DNA of 55,344 nt from an uncultured Fusobacteriaceae bacterium. Lineage in GTDB: Bacteria > Fusobacteriota > Fusobacteriia > Fusobacteriales > Fusobacteriaceae. The DNA is taken from assembly GCA_947038515.1 (NCBI GenBank), contig CAMQWJ010000010.1, forward strand, positions 1 through 55,344. The letters are read 5' to 3'. The notes under the pieces were generated by a model. The model did no database searches. It saw only the letters and a list, made by a program, of their open reading frames with translations, and was not told the origin of the DNA. A program made the translations under genes and the position numbers. Below, one piece after another: positions 27,056 to 35,768 of the stretch (position 1 is the stretch's first letter; the number at the start of each line of letters is the position of its first letter).

Positions 27056-28978
27056 ATGAAAAGTTTAATAATTGGAACAGGTGGGCATATAGATCATGGA
27101 AAAACTACATTAATAAAAAAAATTACTGGAATTGATACAGATACACTACCAGAAGAAGCCAAAAGAGGAATGACTATTAATTTAGGATTTGCTTATTATA
27201 CAAGGGAAAATGGTGAAAGAATTGGCATAATTGATGTGCCAGGGCATGAGAAATTTATAAAAAACATGGTTGCTGGTGCTTCAGGAATAGATTTTCTCCT
27301 AATAGTAATAGCTTGTGATGACGGTATAATGCCTCAAACTATTGAACATGTTAATATTTGTGAGATGTTAGGAGTTAAAAGTGGAATAATTGTTTTGACT
27401 AAGCGTGATTTATGTGACGAGCATCGTGTTACTGAAATTAAGTCAGATATATTAGTTGAATTTAAAGACTCATTTTTAAGTAAATTACCAATTGTTGAGG
27501 TTAGTGAAAAAAATTCTGAAACTATCGAGAATTTAAAAAAAGTTATGGAAAAAGAATTAGATAAATTACAAAATAATCAAAAAGAAGAAAATTCTTTCAG
27601 ATTAGCAGTGGATAGAGTATTTACTGTTAAAGGATTTGGAACGGTAGTAACAGGAACAACTATTTCAGGTCGAGTAAGTGTTGGTGACACAATAAAACTA
27701 TATCCCAAAGGAACACTTCATAAAGTAAAAGGAATTCAAAATCATGGAATTAATGTACAGTTTTTAGAATCTGGAAATAGATGTGCACTTAATTTATCTG
27801 GATTGGAATGTAATGATGTAAAAAGAGGGAATATTGTTTCTAATGATTTAGAGCTAAAAGTATCTAAACGAATAGATTGTACATTTGTACCATTAAATGA
27901 CAAAATAGAAATAAAAAATAATTTACGTGTCAGAGTTTTGATGGGAACCAGTGAAATAATTGGACGTATGAAGTTACTTTCTTTTGAAGAGGTAAAATAT
28001 AAAAAAAATAATTTTGTTCAAATAGAACTTGAAGAAGATATCGTTGTTTTGTCAGGAGATATAGGAGTAATTAGAAACTACTCCCCCATGTCAACTATTG
28101 GAAAAATTGAAGTTTTAAATGTTAGTGGTGAAAAAGTAAAAAGAGGTACTGAAGAATATATAAATGAATTAGAAATAATTTCAGGTGGAGATAATATAGA
28201 GAAATTAATTTTAACTTTAAAAAATGATAAGAAACTTTTATTCTCTTTTAATGACTTAGAAAAGCTTTATGAAAAGAAAGTAGAAGTAAAAGAGTTAGAA
28301 ATGTTATTGGATAAAGAAAAATTAAAAAAAATTATATTGTCCACTTCAGAAAATAGTAAAATAGTAGAAACTGAATTATTATATATACTAAATTCAGAAT
28401 TTGAACATCAGAAAAACTTGGTTAACGAATTTGTTGGAAAATTTCATCAGATGAACAGATTAAAAAGTGGGATAAAAAAATCAGAATTAAAAGAAAAATT
28501 ATATAAAAAATTAGAATTAAAAGAATTTAATAAATTATTAGAGATACTATTAAAAGAGGAAATAGTTAGATTAGATAATAATTATGTTACTCTTTCAGAG
28601 TTTAAAATTATTCTGACTAAAGATGAGAAAAAAATAAAAGATGAAATTTTGAATCAATATAAAGAGAAACAATTTATTCCAGAAAAAATAGAGCGGATTC
28701 AAGAAAAAGTAGAAGAAAATAACTTTAAAGAAATTCATAAATATCTTGTTGAGAGAGGTTTATTAATTGCATTGGGGAATGATTACCATATAATGCGAGG
28801 ATTCTTTGTAACTTGTACTGATAAATTAAAAGAATACTTGTTAGAAAAAGAAAAAATAACTCTATCTGAATATAAAGAAATTTTAAATATTGGTAGAAAA
28901 GATGCACTAATATTATTAGAAAAATTTGATAGTTTGAATATAACAAAAAGAGTTGATAATTATAGAGTTTTGAATTAA
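27056..28978 (+). CDS. selB: Selenocysteine-specific elongation factor
   Basis: 640 aa. The EF-Tu-like GTPase begins at once (GTGGHIDHGKTTLIKKITG, IDVPGHEKFIKNM, VLTKRDLCD), followed by beta-barrel domains and a C-terminal set of winged helices (about 380-640) that would bind the SECIS hairpin. It delivers Sec-tRNA(Sec) to the ribosome at UGA. An earlier in-frame ATG (27023) lies inside selA; ATG 27056 with TTGGAG upstream is the start, giving the family's usual N-terminus. Confidence 0.95.
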   Translation: MKSLIIGTGGHIDHGKTTLIKKITGIDTDTLPEEAKRGMTINLGFAYYTRENGERIGIIDVPGHEKFIKNMVAGASGIDFLLIVIACDDGIMPQTIEHVNICEMLGVKSGIIVLTKRDLCDEHRVTEIKSDILVEFKDSFLSKLPIVEVSEKNSETIENLKKVMEKELDKLQNNQKEENSFRLAVDRVFTVKGFGTVVTGTTISGRVSVGDTIKLYPKGTLHKVKGIQNHGINVQFLESGNRCALNLSGLECNDVKRGNIVSNDLELKVSKRIDCTFVPLNDKIEIKNNLRVRVLMGTSEIIGRMKLLSFEEVKYKKNNFVQIELEEDIVVLSGDIGVIRNYSPMSTIGKIEVLNVSGEKVKRGTEEYINELEIISGGDNIEKLILTLKNDKKLLFSFNDLEKLYEKKVEVKELEMLLDKEKLKKIILSTSENSKIVETELLYILNSEFEHQKNLVNEFVGKFHQMNRLKSGIKKSELKEKLYKKLELKEFNKLLEILLKEEIVRLDNNYVTLSEFKIILTKDEKKIKDEILNQYKEKQFIPEKIERIQEKVEENNFKEIHKYLVERGLLIALGNDYHIMRGFFVTCTDKLKEYLLEKEKITLSEYKEILNIGRKDALILLEKFDSLNITKRVDNYRVLN

Positions 28979-29062
28979 TATAAAAACTAAATTAACCAAT
29001 TGTAAAAATATTTTAAGTTGAAAATAAATTAAAAAAAGAGAATTTTAAATTGAGGAGATTAT

Positions 29063-29896
29063 ATGAATTTTTATGAAAATATAGTAAAAGGTGCAGTAGT
29101 AGTAGTTCATTTTGGAACTACTCATAATGATACAAAAGAAAAGACAATTGATATAATAAATGAACACTTAAAAAATCATTTTGGGAAATTAGATTTTTAT
29201 CAAGTCTTTACATCTAGAATAATAAATAGAATTTTATCTGGAAAGGGGGTAGTTCATTTAAATACATCTCAAATGTTGGAAAAACTTAAAGAAGAGGGAT
29301 ATAAAAATATAATAATTCAGCCAACCTATGTAATAAATGGTATAGAGATGGAGGCTTTAAGAAGAGAAGTGGAAAAGTACTCTTCAAGCTTTGAGGACAT
29401 AAGAGTAGGAACACCACTTTTAAGTACATATTCCAACTATGTAGAAATAATCGAAATTTTAGATCAAGAAGTAGGAGTATTAGAACCTGATATGGCAGTG
29501 GTTCTGGCAGGGCATGGAACAGATCATTCATCTTTATCAGCATATCCTATGTTAGATTATGTAGCTAAAGACTTGAATAAATCCTTTTATGTTGGAACGG
29601 TAGAAGGTTACCCTACAATAGAAACTGTTATAAAATTATTAAAAAAAGATAATAAGAAAAAAATTATTTTAAGACCCCTTATGTTTGTAGCTGGAGAACA
29701 TGCCAAAAATGATATTGCAATAGATTGGAAGAATGAATTAGAGGCAAATGGATTTGAAGTTACTTTAAATCTTAAAGGATTGGGAGAACTAGCAGGGATT
29801 CACAGAATGTTTTTAAATAGTGCGATTAAACTTGAAAACCATATTCCAGAAGATATATTAAAGAAAAAAGAAGCTTATGCAAAAGGAATATTATAA
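29063..29896 (+). CDS. cbiK: Anaerobic (sirohydrochlorin) cobalt chelatase
   Basis: 277 aa, class II chelatase of the CbiK type. VVVVHFGTTHNDTKE opens the protein, then IIQPTYVINGIEMEAL. The metal-binding His-Glu-His residues are in LAGHGTDHSSL, GTVEGYPTIE and MFVAGEHAKNDI. It inserts Co2+ into sirohydrochlorin or factor II in the anaerobic B12 pathway, in the cytoplasm; there is no signal peptide. TGAGGAG lies upstream. No other cobalamin gene is near; it sits alone between selB and yedF, and no cobalamin riboswitch fits in the 84-bp gap before it. Confidence 0.92.
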   Translation: MNFYENIVKGAVVVVHFGTTHNDTKEKTIDIINEHLKNHFGKLDFYQVFTSRIINRILSGKGVVHLNTSQMLEKLKEEGYKNIIIQPTYVINGIEMEALRREVEKYSSSFEDIRVGTPLLSTYSNYVEIIEILDQEVGVLEPDMAVVLAGHGTDHSSLSAYPMLDYVAKDLNKSFYVGTVEGYPTIETVIKLLKKDNKKKIILRPLMFVAGEHAKNDIAIDWKNELEANGFEVTLNLKGLGELAGIHRMFLNSAIKLENHIPEDILKKKEAYAKGIL

Positions 29897-29936
29897 GGTA
29901 AAAAAGAGTAGTAGATAAAGTTGAAAAAGGAGGATA

Positions 29937-29961
29937 CAATAAATAAAATAAAAATTTATTG
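29937..29961 (+). promoter_or_regulatory. Hairpin between Shine-Dalgarno and start codon of yedF
   Basis: An AAAGGAGG site (29927-29934) is 36 bases from the only usable ATG (29971), far too distant. CAATAAAT (29937-29944) pairs perfectly with ATTTATTG (29954-29961). Folding would shorten the gap to about 11 bases. This suggests a folded spacer that places the ribosome site near the start. Confidence 0.5.
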
Positions 29962-29970
29962 TGAAAATAT

Positions 29971-30558
29971 ATGATAAGTAAAATAGATGCAATAGGAAAA
30001 CCATGTCCTTTTCCAGTAATATTGGCTAAAAATGCTTTGAAAAATATATTAGAAGGAATAGTTGAGATAACTGTTGATAATGAAATCTCGTGTCAAAATG
30101 TAGAAAAACTATGTAAAGAATCAAAATTTAAATATGAAATATTAAAAAAAGAAAATGATATATTTATTATTATTATTACAAAAACTGGAAAAGAATTAAT
30201 GGAAATAGAAGAGAGAAGAGAAGAGAATATTGTTGTTGTAATTCCCAGCGATGAGATGGGAGGTGGGGATACTATTCTAGGAAAAACTCTACTTAAAGGA
30301 TTTATCTATACTTTAACAGAACTAGAAATTATGCCAAAAACTATAATTTTTTATAACAAAGGTATTTTATTAACAGTTAAAAATTCAGATTCATTTGAAG
30401 ATATAAAAAAATTAGAAGAAGCTGGAGTAGAAATATTAATTTGTGGAGCTTGTGTCAATTTTTATGGTGTACTAGAGGAAATTAAAGTAGGAAAAATAAC
30501 CAATATGTATGAAATCCTTAAAAAACAAATGAATAGCACAAAGGTAATATCTTCATGA
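29971..30558 (+). CDS. yedF: YedF-type selenium-metabolism protein (TusA-like + DsrE-like)
   Basis: 195 aa. The N-terminal TusA-like domain (about 1-70) begins with IDAIGKPCPFPVILAKNAL, whose CPxP cysteine is the sulfur/selenium carrier residue. The C-terminal domain (about 75-190) is DsrE-like, with VVVIPSDEMGGGDTILGKTLLKGFIYTLTE (broken here for naming only) and a conserved cysteine in ILICGACVNFYG. The family co-occurs with SelD and is thought to move or reduce selenium. ATG 29971 has no close ribosome site; a hairpin intervenes. Its stop overlaps the DUF3343 start. Confidence 0.88.
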   Translation: MISKIDAIGKPCPFPVILAKNALKNILEGIVEITVDNEISCQNVEKLCKESKFKYEILKKENDIFIIIITKTGKELMEIEERREENIVVVIPSDEMGGGDTILGKTLLKGFIYTLTELEIMPKTIIFYNKGILLTVKNSDSFEDIKKLEEAGVEILICGACVNFYGVLEEIKVGKITNMYEILKKQMNSTKVISS

Positions 30559-30818
30559 TGAAAGAAGAAATTTTTTTATTATTAGTTGCTGAATCGACAC
30601 ATCTTATAATTAAAACTGAGACTTTATTAAAAGAAAATGAAATATCAGTACGTATAATTCCATTACCAACTGAAATTAGTGGAAGCTGTGGACTTTCAAT
30701 AAAATTTGAGATTAAAGACTTGGAGATAGTAAAAGAACTTTTAACTAGTAATAAAATATTACTAGAAATATATAAAATAAAAAAAAGTGGTATTAAAAAA
30801 GTGATTGATAAAATATAG
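30555..30818 (+). CDS. DUF3343 small protein (putative Se/S carrier)
   Basis: 87 aa, cytoplasmic. The sequence KEEIFLLLVAESTHLIIKTE followed by IPLPTEISGSCGLSIKFEI is the DUF3343 pattern, with the conserved Cys in SCGLS. The family is listed as a putative selenium/sulfur carrier and is often near selD or yedF. ATGATG at 30555 overlaps the yedF stop; either ATG may be used. It directly precedes the tRNA-Sec gene, so the transcript may run through both. Confidence 0.82.
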   Translation: MMKEEIFLLLVAESTHLIIKTETLLKENEISVRIIPLPTEISGSCGLSIKFEIKDLEIVKELLTSNKILLEIYKIKKSGIKKVIDKI

Positions 30819-30843
30819 TTTTTATGTTAAAATATAGAAAAGT

Positions 30844-30937
30844 GGAAGCGGATGGGTAACTGGTGTTCCCTCCAGTCTTCAAAACTGTGTAAGCGACTTT
30901 GGTCGTTGGTAAGTTCGATTCTTACACGCTTCCGCCA
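30844..30937 (+). tRNA. selC: tRNA-Sec (anticodon UCA)
   Basis: 94 nt with encoded CCA. Acceptor arms GGAAGCG and CGCTTCC pair, the discriminator is G, the anticodon loop is CTTCAAA with TCA at 34-36, there is a long variable arm (GCGAC/GGTCG region) and a T arm GTAAG-TTCGATT-CTTAC. These are the diagnostic traits of bacterial selenocysteine tRNA. The eighth acceptor position is G opposite A rather than a standard pair. It lies at the end of the sel block, before a terminator. Confidence 0.96.
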
Positions 30938-30964
30938 ATTATTAAAAAGATAAAATATGAATAT

Positions 30965-31005
30965 AAAAGGAGTAAATTCAGTCTTTAAAAGAGTTTACTC
31001 CTTTT
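30965..31005 (+). terminator. Terminator after selC
   Basis: AAAAGGAGTAAA (30965-30976) pairs with TTTACTCCTTTT (30994-31005), ending in T residues. It closes the selenium block. Confidence 0.85.
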
Positions 31006-31038
31006 CTTTAAAAAAATAAAAACAAAAGGAAAGAAACT

Positions 31039-32289
31039 ATGGGTTTTCAAAAATTTAACTTTAAAGAAGAGATTATGAATGAAATAAAAAAAGTAGGTTA
31101 TACTATTCCTACACCGATTCAAGAAAATGCAATACCACATATTATGGAGGGAAAAGATGTTCTTGGCTTGGCTAAAACTGGTACAGGAAAAACAGCAACT
31201 TTTGTTTTACCATTACTTGAAAAGCTAAAAAGAGGAGATAAAAATGTTAAAGCTCTCATTATTGCCCCTACTCGAGAGTTAGCCGAACAAATAAATAGCA
31301 CAATAACACAACTTGGAAATGGTACTTCCTTAAAAAACTGTGTGATTTATGGTGGAGTTTCATCAAAAATACAAATCGATAATTTGAAAAAAGGAATGGA
31401 CATAGTTGTAGGATGTCCAGGTCGTCTTTTAGATTTATTAAATCAAGGTTTTTTAAAATTAAATAAATTAGAAGTTTTAGTATTAGATGAAGCAGATCAT
31501 ATGTTTGATATGGGGTTTTTAAATGATATTAGAAAAATAATTAAGCAGACTCCAGTAAAAAAGCAAAATTTATTATTTTCTGCTACGATGCCAGTTGAGA
31601 TAAAGAAACTTGTATCAGAAATTTTAAAAGAACCTGTTATTATTGAAGTTGAGCATAATGAAGCAATAAAAAAAATAGAACAATTTTTAATAAAAGTAGA
31701 AAATATTAGTAAGAAAAGTCAACTGTTAGACACTTTAGAAAAATTATCTTTTGATTCGTTAATTATTTTTACAAAGAATAAGCATAAAGCTAAAAATTTA
31801 AGTAGAATACTTGAGAGTAAAAATTATAATTCAGTAAGTTTTCAAGGTGATTTACCTCAATCACGTCGTGAGAAAGCCTTAGATGGTTTTAGAAAAGGAG
31901 AATATAAGGTTTTAGTCGCCACAGATATAGCGGCTAGAGGGTTAGATATTCCTCAAGTAACTCATATTATAAATTATGATATGCCAGATACTGTTGCTGC
32001 TTTCACACACAGAAGTGGAAGAACAGGAAGAGCAGGGAAATCTGGAGTAGTTATATCATTTGCTACTAAAGAAGAATCAAAAATAATTCAGGAAATTGAA
32101 AAGTTGAATAAAACAGTTTTCACCAAAACTACTTCAAGGTATAGATTGGAAGAAAAAGAAGGATATCAAGCTGTAAAAACTATTGAAAAAAAAGAGAATA
32201 ATTTTAAAAATAAAGAGGGAAATAGAGAAAGAAATAAAGAAGGAAATAAAGAAGGAAATAAAAATTCACAAAAAAAATATAAAAAATAA
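31039..32289 (+). CDS. DEAD-box RNA helicase
   Basis: 416 aa. The helicase core holds the Q motif (YTIPTPIQENAIP), motif I AKTGTGKTAT, PTRELAEQ, motif II VLDEADHMFDMGF, SATMP and motif VI HRSGRTGRAGK. A short basic tail (about 385-416) has the repeated unit EGN-(R/K), rich in Lys, Asn and Glu, for RNA binding. It resembles the RhlE/CshA group and probably aids RNA decay or ribosome assembly. It follows the selC terminator, so it likely has its own promoter. Exact subfamily cannot be fixed by eye. Confidence 0.93.
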   Translation: MGFQKFNFKEEIMNEIKKVGYTIPTPIQENAIPHIMEGKDVLGLAKTGTGKTATFVLPLLEKLKRGDKNVKALIIAPTRELAEQINSTITQLGNGTSLKNCVIYGGVSSKIQIDNLKKGMDIVVGCPGRLLDLLNQGFLKLNKLEVLVLDEADHMFDMGFLNDIRKIIKQTPVKKQNLLFSATMPVEIKKLVSEILKEPVIIEVEHNEAIKKIEQFLIKVENISKKSQLLDTLEKLSFDSLIIFTKNKHKAKNLSRILESKNYNSVSFQGDLPQSRREKALDGFRKGEYKVLVATDIAARGLDIPQVTHIINYDMPDTVAAFTHRSGRTGRAGKSGVVISFATKEESKIIQEIEKLNKTVFTKTTSRYRLEEKEGYQAVKTIEKKENNFKNKEGNRERNKEGNKEGNKNSQKKYKK

Positions 32290-32313
32290 AAAAATTATAT
32301 CTTAGGGGGGAAA

Positions 32314-33243
32314 ATGTGCTTAAATAAACAAGTAACATTGAAAGGAAGCTTGCTTGTGATAACTGCAGGAATCTTTTGGGGTTTTGATGGCATTGTTTTA
32401 ACCCCTAATCTTCATACTTTAAATGTAGCGTATGTAGTTTTTATGCTTCACTTATTACCAACATTAGTATTGACTCTAGTTTGGGGAAAAAAAGAAATAA
32501 AAAATATTTTAAAGATGAATAATAAAACTATAGTATTATTTTTATTAATAGCACTTTTTGGTGGAGCATTGGGAACTTTATCCATTGTAAAAGCACTTTT
32601 TTTAGTTAATTTTCAACATTTAACTATTGTAACTTTATTACAAAAATTACAGCCTATATTTGCAATAATATTAGCAAGTATTTTACTTAAAGAAAAAATC
32701 GGAAAAAAATTTATTGCCTATGGTTTTTTGGCTTTAATAGGGGGATACTTTCTTACTTTTCAAAATACGTTACCCTCTATGTCAAGTCCTAATATAATAA
32801 AAGGTAGTTTTTATGCTATTCTAGCAGCATTTTCTTTTGGTATTTCTACAGTGTTAGGAAAAAAAGCATTAATAAATTGTGAATTTAAAACGGCAGTGTA
32901 TGTAAGATACTTGTTTACAACACTTATATTAGGAATAATAGTTGCTATAAATGGAGGTTTTCTAGATTTTTTATCAAAGACTACTTTTAAACATTGGGTA
33001 ATTTTTGTTATAATAGGCATGACTAGCGGGACTACAGCAATATATTTATATTATAAGGGGCTTAGATTTATTAAGGCTTCAATTGCTACAATGTGTGAAC
33101 TATCTTTTCCTATATCAGCAATAATATTTGACTTTATATTTAATAAAAAAATGCTTTCATTAATACAATTTATAAGTGCAGGAATTATGATATTTGCAAT
33201 TTATATGATTAATAGAGATCAAAATGAAAAAGTAGAAAATTAA
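32314..33243 (+). CDS. DMT-superfamily (EamA) transporter
   Basis: 309 aa with about ten membrane helices in two EamA repeats. LLVITAGIFWGFDGIVL opens repeat 1 and GSFYAILAAFSFGISTVLGKKAL opens repeat 2. The helix-end motif VTLLQKLQPIFAIILASILLKEK is typical. Family members export metabolites or amino acids across the inner membrane; the substrate here is unknown. GGGGGG lies just upstream of ATG 32314. Confidence 0.88.
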   Translation: MCLNKQVTLKGSLLVITAGIFWGFDGIVLTPNLHTLNVAYVVFMLHLLPTLVLTLVWGKKEIKNILKMNNKTIVLFLLIALFGGALGTLSIVKALFLVNFQHLTIVTLLQKLQPIFAIILASILLKEKIGKKFIAYGFLALIGGYFLTFQNTLPSMSSPNIIKGSFYAILAAFSFGISTVLGKKALINCEFKTAVYVRYLFTTLILGIIVAINGGFLDFLSKTTFKHWVIFVIIGMTSGTTAIYLYYKGLRFIKASIATMCELSFPISAIIFDFIFNKKMLSLIQFISAGIMIFAIYMINRDQNEKVEN

Positions 33244-33287
33244 AAATAGGAGGGAATATAAGGGCGAATAAGACCTTATACAAAAAA

Positions 33288-34805
33288 ATGGATAATAATA
33301 ATGAAATAAAAAACATGATAAAAAATAAAACGTTAACATTTGAACAAAAAGTACTTTCATTGGCAAAACTAGCAGAAAATAGTATTGAAGTTTTAAATAC
33401 TACTTTGAAACTTAAAGAATATAAAGAACAAGGAATAATCTGTGATTTGTTTGAAGGAAATGCACCTTATAGACCTCGTTATATTCTTCCTGATTATGAA
33501 GTTTTTATGAAAAAAGGGTGTGAATTTTTAAATATAGTCCCTGCTCAAAATATATGGGAGGCTACAAATAATCTATTGATTTTTTATAAACATGTTCCTT
33601 CTATCACAACCATGCCAGTTTATTTAGGGAATATTGATTACTTACTAGAAGAATTTGTTATTAAGGAATCAGAAGAAACATCTTATTTAGCCATAAAACT
33701 TTTTTTAAAGCATATTGATTCAACAATAACAGATTCATTTTGTCATGCTAATATAGGTCCAAGAGAGACAAAAGCAGGACACTTGATTTTGAAAGCAATG
33801 AGGGAGTTGGAATTACCAACTCCAAATTTAACATTGAAATATAATGATGAAACTTCAGATGAATTAGCTATTGATTGCCTAAATACAGCATTGATAACAG
33901 CAAAACCAAGCTTTGCCAATGACAAGATGTTTAGAGAAGATTTTAAAGGTGAATATGGTATTGCAAGTTGTTATAATGGACTGAAAATTGGTGGTGGAGC
34001 AAACACTCTTGTTCGGATTAGACTTGGTTTAGTATCTAAACTTGCTAAATCAAAAAATGATTTTTTAGAGAGAGTTCTTCCAGAAATTGCAGTTGAAACC
34101 CTTATGTATATAGATGAACGTTCAAGATTTATTATTGAAGAAAGTAATTTTTTTGAAAGTAACTTTCTAATAAAAGAAGGTTTTTTAGAAAAAGAGAAAT
34201 TTACTGGTTTGTTTGGTCTAGTGGGGCTGGCAGAATGCGTTAATAATTTACTTGTTTTGGAAGGAACAAAAGAAAGGTTTGGAAATAGTGTCATTGCTAA
34301 TGAATTAGGAATGGAAATTATTAAAAAACTTGATGAACTAGTAAAAAATCACATTTCTAAATATGCTGGTCTATTTTTTGAAAATAGGCACTTACTACAT
34401 TCTCAAGTGGGACTTGATATTGATACAAATGAGTCGCCAGGGTGTCGTATCCCTGTTGGCGAAGAACCAGAAATTCATGAACATATTCTTCAATCTGCAC
34501 CATTTCATAAATATTCCCCAAGTGGAATAGGAGATATTTTTGTTTTTGATAAAACTTTTAAACATAATCCAGAAGCTATATTAGATATAATTAAAGGAGC
34601 TTTTAAACATAATATGAGATTTTTTTCAGAATATAGTATAGAATGTGATGTTGTTAGAGTCACTGGGTATTTAGTAAAACGTTCTGAAATAAGGAAATTG
34701 GATAGAGGGGAGACTGTTTTAAGAGATACTACAGTACTTGGTAAGGGTGCAAGAGACAATGGACAAGCTTTAGAGAGAAAATTAAGAAAAAAAAATGATG
34801 TTTAA
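33288..34805 (+). CDS. yjjI: YjjI-family glycyl radical enzyme
   Basis: 505 aa. It matches YjjI along its length: ICDLFEGNAPYRPRYILPDY, the HVPSITTMPVYLG segment, HANIGP, the putative thiyl Cys228 in GIASCYNGLKIGGGANTL, and the glycyl-radical Gly460 in VRVTGYLVKRSE. The reaction of this family is not established. The radical is installed by the activase encoded next. The marked start ATG 33288 is 35 bp from the AGGAGG site (33248-33253); no ATG, GTG or TTG lies between in frame, so start choice is odd. A DMT exporter precedes it. Confidence 0.93.
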   Translation: MDNNNEIKNMIKNKTLTFEQKVLSLAKLAENSIEVLNTTLKLKEYKEQGIICDLFEGNAPYRPRYILPDYEVFMKKGCEFLNIVPAQNIWEATNNLLIFYKHVPSITTMPVYLGNIDYLLEEFVIKESEETSYLAIKLFLKHIDSTITDSFCHANIGPRETKAGHLILKAMRELELPTPNLTLKYNDETSDELAIDCLNTALITAKPSFANDKMFREDFKGEYGIASCYNGLKIGGGANTLVRIRLGLVSKLAKSKNDFLERVLPEIAVETLMYIDERSRFIIEESNFFESNFLIKEGFLEKEKFTGLFGLVGLAECVNNLLVLEGTKERFGNSVIANELGMEIIKKLDELVKNHISKYAGLFFENRHLLHSQVGLDIDTNESPGCRIPVGEEPEIHEHILQSAPFHKYSPSGIGDIFVFDKTFKHNPEAILDIIKGAFKHNMRFFSEYSIECDVVRVTGYLVKRSEIRKLDRGETVLRDTTVLGKGARDNGQALERKLRKKNDV

Positions 34806-35667
34806 TATGAAAAGTGCAAAAATAAATAAAATAATAAAATTTTCTAATGTAGATGGACCAGGAAATAGAATGGCTATATTTTTTCAAGGATGTAACCTAG
34901 ATTGTATATATTGTCACAATCCAGAAACAATAGGGATATGTAAAGAGTGTGGGGAATGTGTGAAAGAATGTCCGACAAAAGCTTTAAAAATGATGGATAA
35001 TAATATTCATTGGAATAATATTCAATGTATAGAGTGTGATAATTGTATTGGAATCTGTAAAAATAACTCATCCCCTAAAACAAAAAATTATTCAGTTGAA
35101 GAATTGATAAATGAAGTAGCAAAAATTAAAGATTTTATCCAAGGAGTCACAGTAAGTGGTGGAGAAGCGACGTTAAATTCTGATTTTTTAACTCTTTTTT
35201 TTAATCAAATAAAAATTTTATTTCCAACTTTAACATGTTTTGTAGATACAAATGGCTATATTGATTTAGCTGATTTATCCTTAAAAACTTTTGTTAAAGC
35301 AACTGATAGTTTTATGCTTGATATAAAATCTTTTTCTAAAGAAGAACATTTAGAACTAACTGGAAAAAATAATGAAATTATTCTTAAGAATGCTGAATAT
35401 TTACTTGATTCGAATAAGCTTTTTGAGGTTAGAACAGTTATAGCACCTGAAATACTAGGAAGCCTTATTACAATAAAAAAAGTCGGTAATATTATAAAAA
35501 AAACAAACAAAAAAGTGAGATATAAATTAATAAAGTATAGGGAATTTGGTGTAAGAAAAGATAAAATTAAGTGTTTTACTACACCTACTGATAAAGAAAT
35601 GGAAAAATTAAAAACTGAATTAATACAACTAGAAAATGCTGATAATATTGAGATTATAATTATATAG
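34795..35667 (+). CDS. yjjW: YjjW-family glycyl radical enzyme activase (radical SAM)
   Basis: About 290 aa. The radical-SAM cluster motif is CNLDCIYC (CxxxCxxC), followed by a two-cluster ferredoxin-like insert (CKECGECVKECP and CIECDNCIGICK) and the SAM-binding VSGGEAT. It activates YjjI by abstracting hydrogen from its glycine. It overlaps the yjjI end by 11 bp; ATG 34795, 34798 and 34807 are all possible starts, none with a strong ribosome site, so translational coupling is likely. Confidence 0.93.
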   Translation: MMFNMKSAKINKIIKFSNVDGPGNRMAIFFQGCNLDCIYCHNPETIGICKECGECVKECPTKALKMMDNNIHWNNIQCIECDNCIGICKNNSSPKTKNYSVEELINEVAKIKDFIQGVTVSGGEATLNSDFLTLFFNQIKILFPTLTCFVDTNGYIDLADLSLKTFVKATDSFMLDIKSFSKEEHLELTGKNNEIILKNAEYLLDSNKLFEVRTVIAPEILGSLITIKKVGNIIKKTNKKVRYKLIKYREFGVRKDKIKCFTTPTDKEMEKLKTELIQLENADNIEIIII

Positions 35668-35768
35668 TCTAGATTACTTGGTTCTGAATAAGAAATAATG
35701 ACTAGAGTTGTAGTGGTTCACTAAGATTTAATTTGATTAAAATTTAAATATTTAAATATGAGGGAAAA

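Noticed and set aside
28979-29062. Cobalamin riboswitch before cbiK
   Set aside because: The gap is only 84 bp, AT-rich and lacks any B12-box-like motif.
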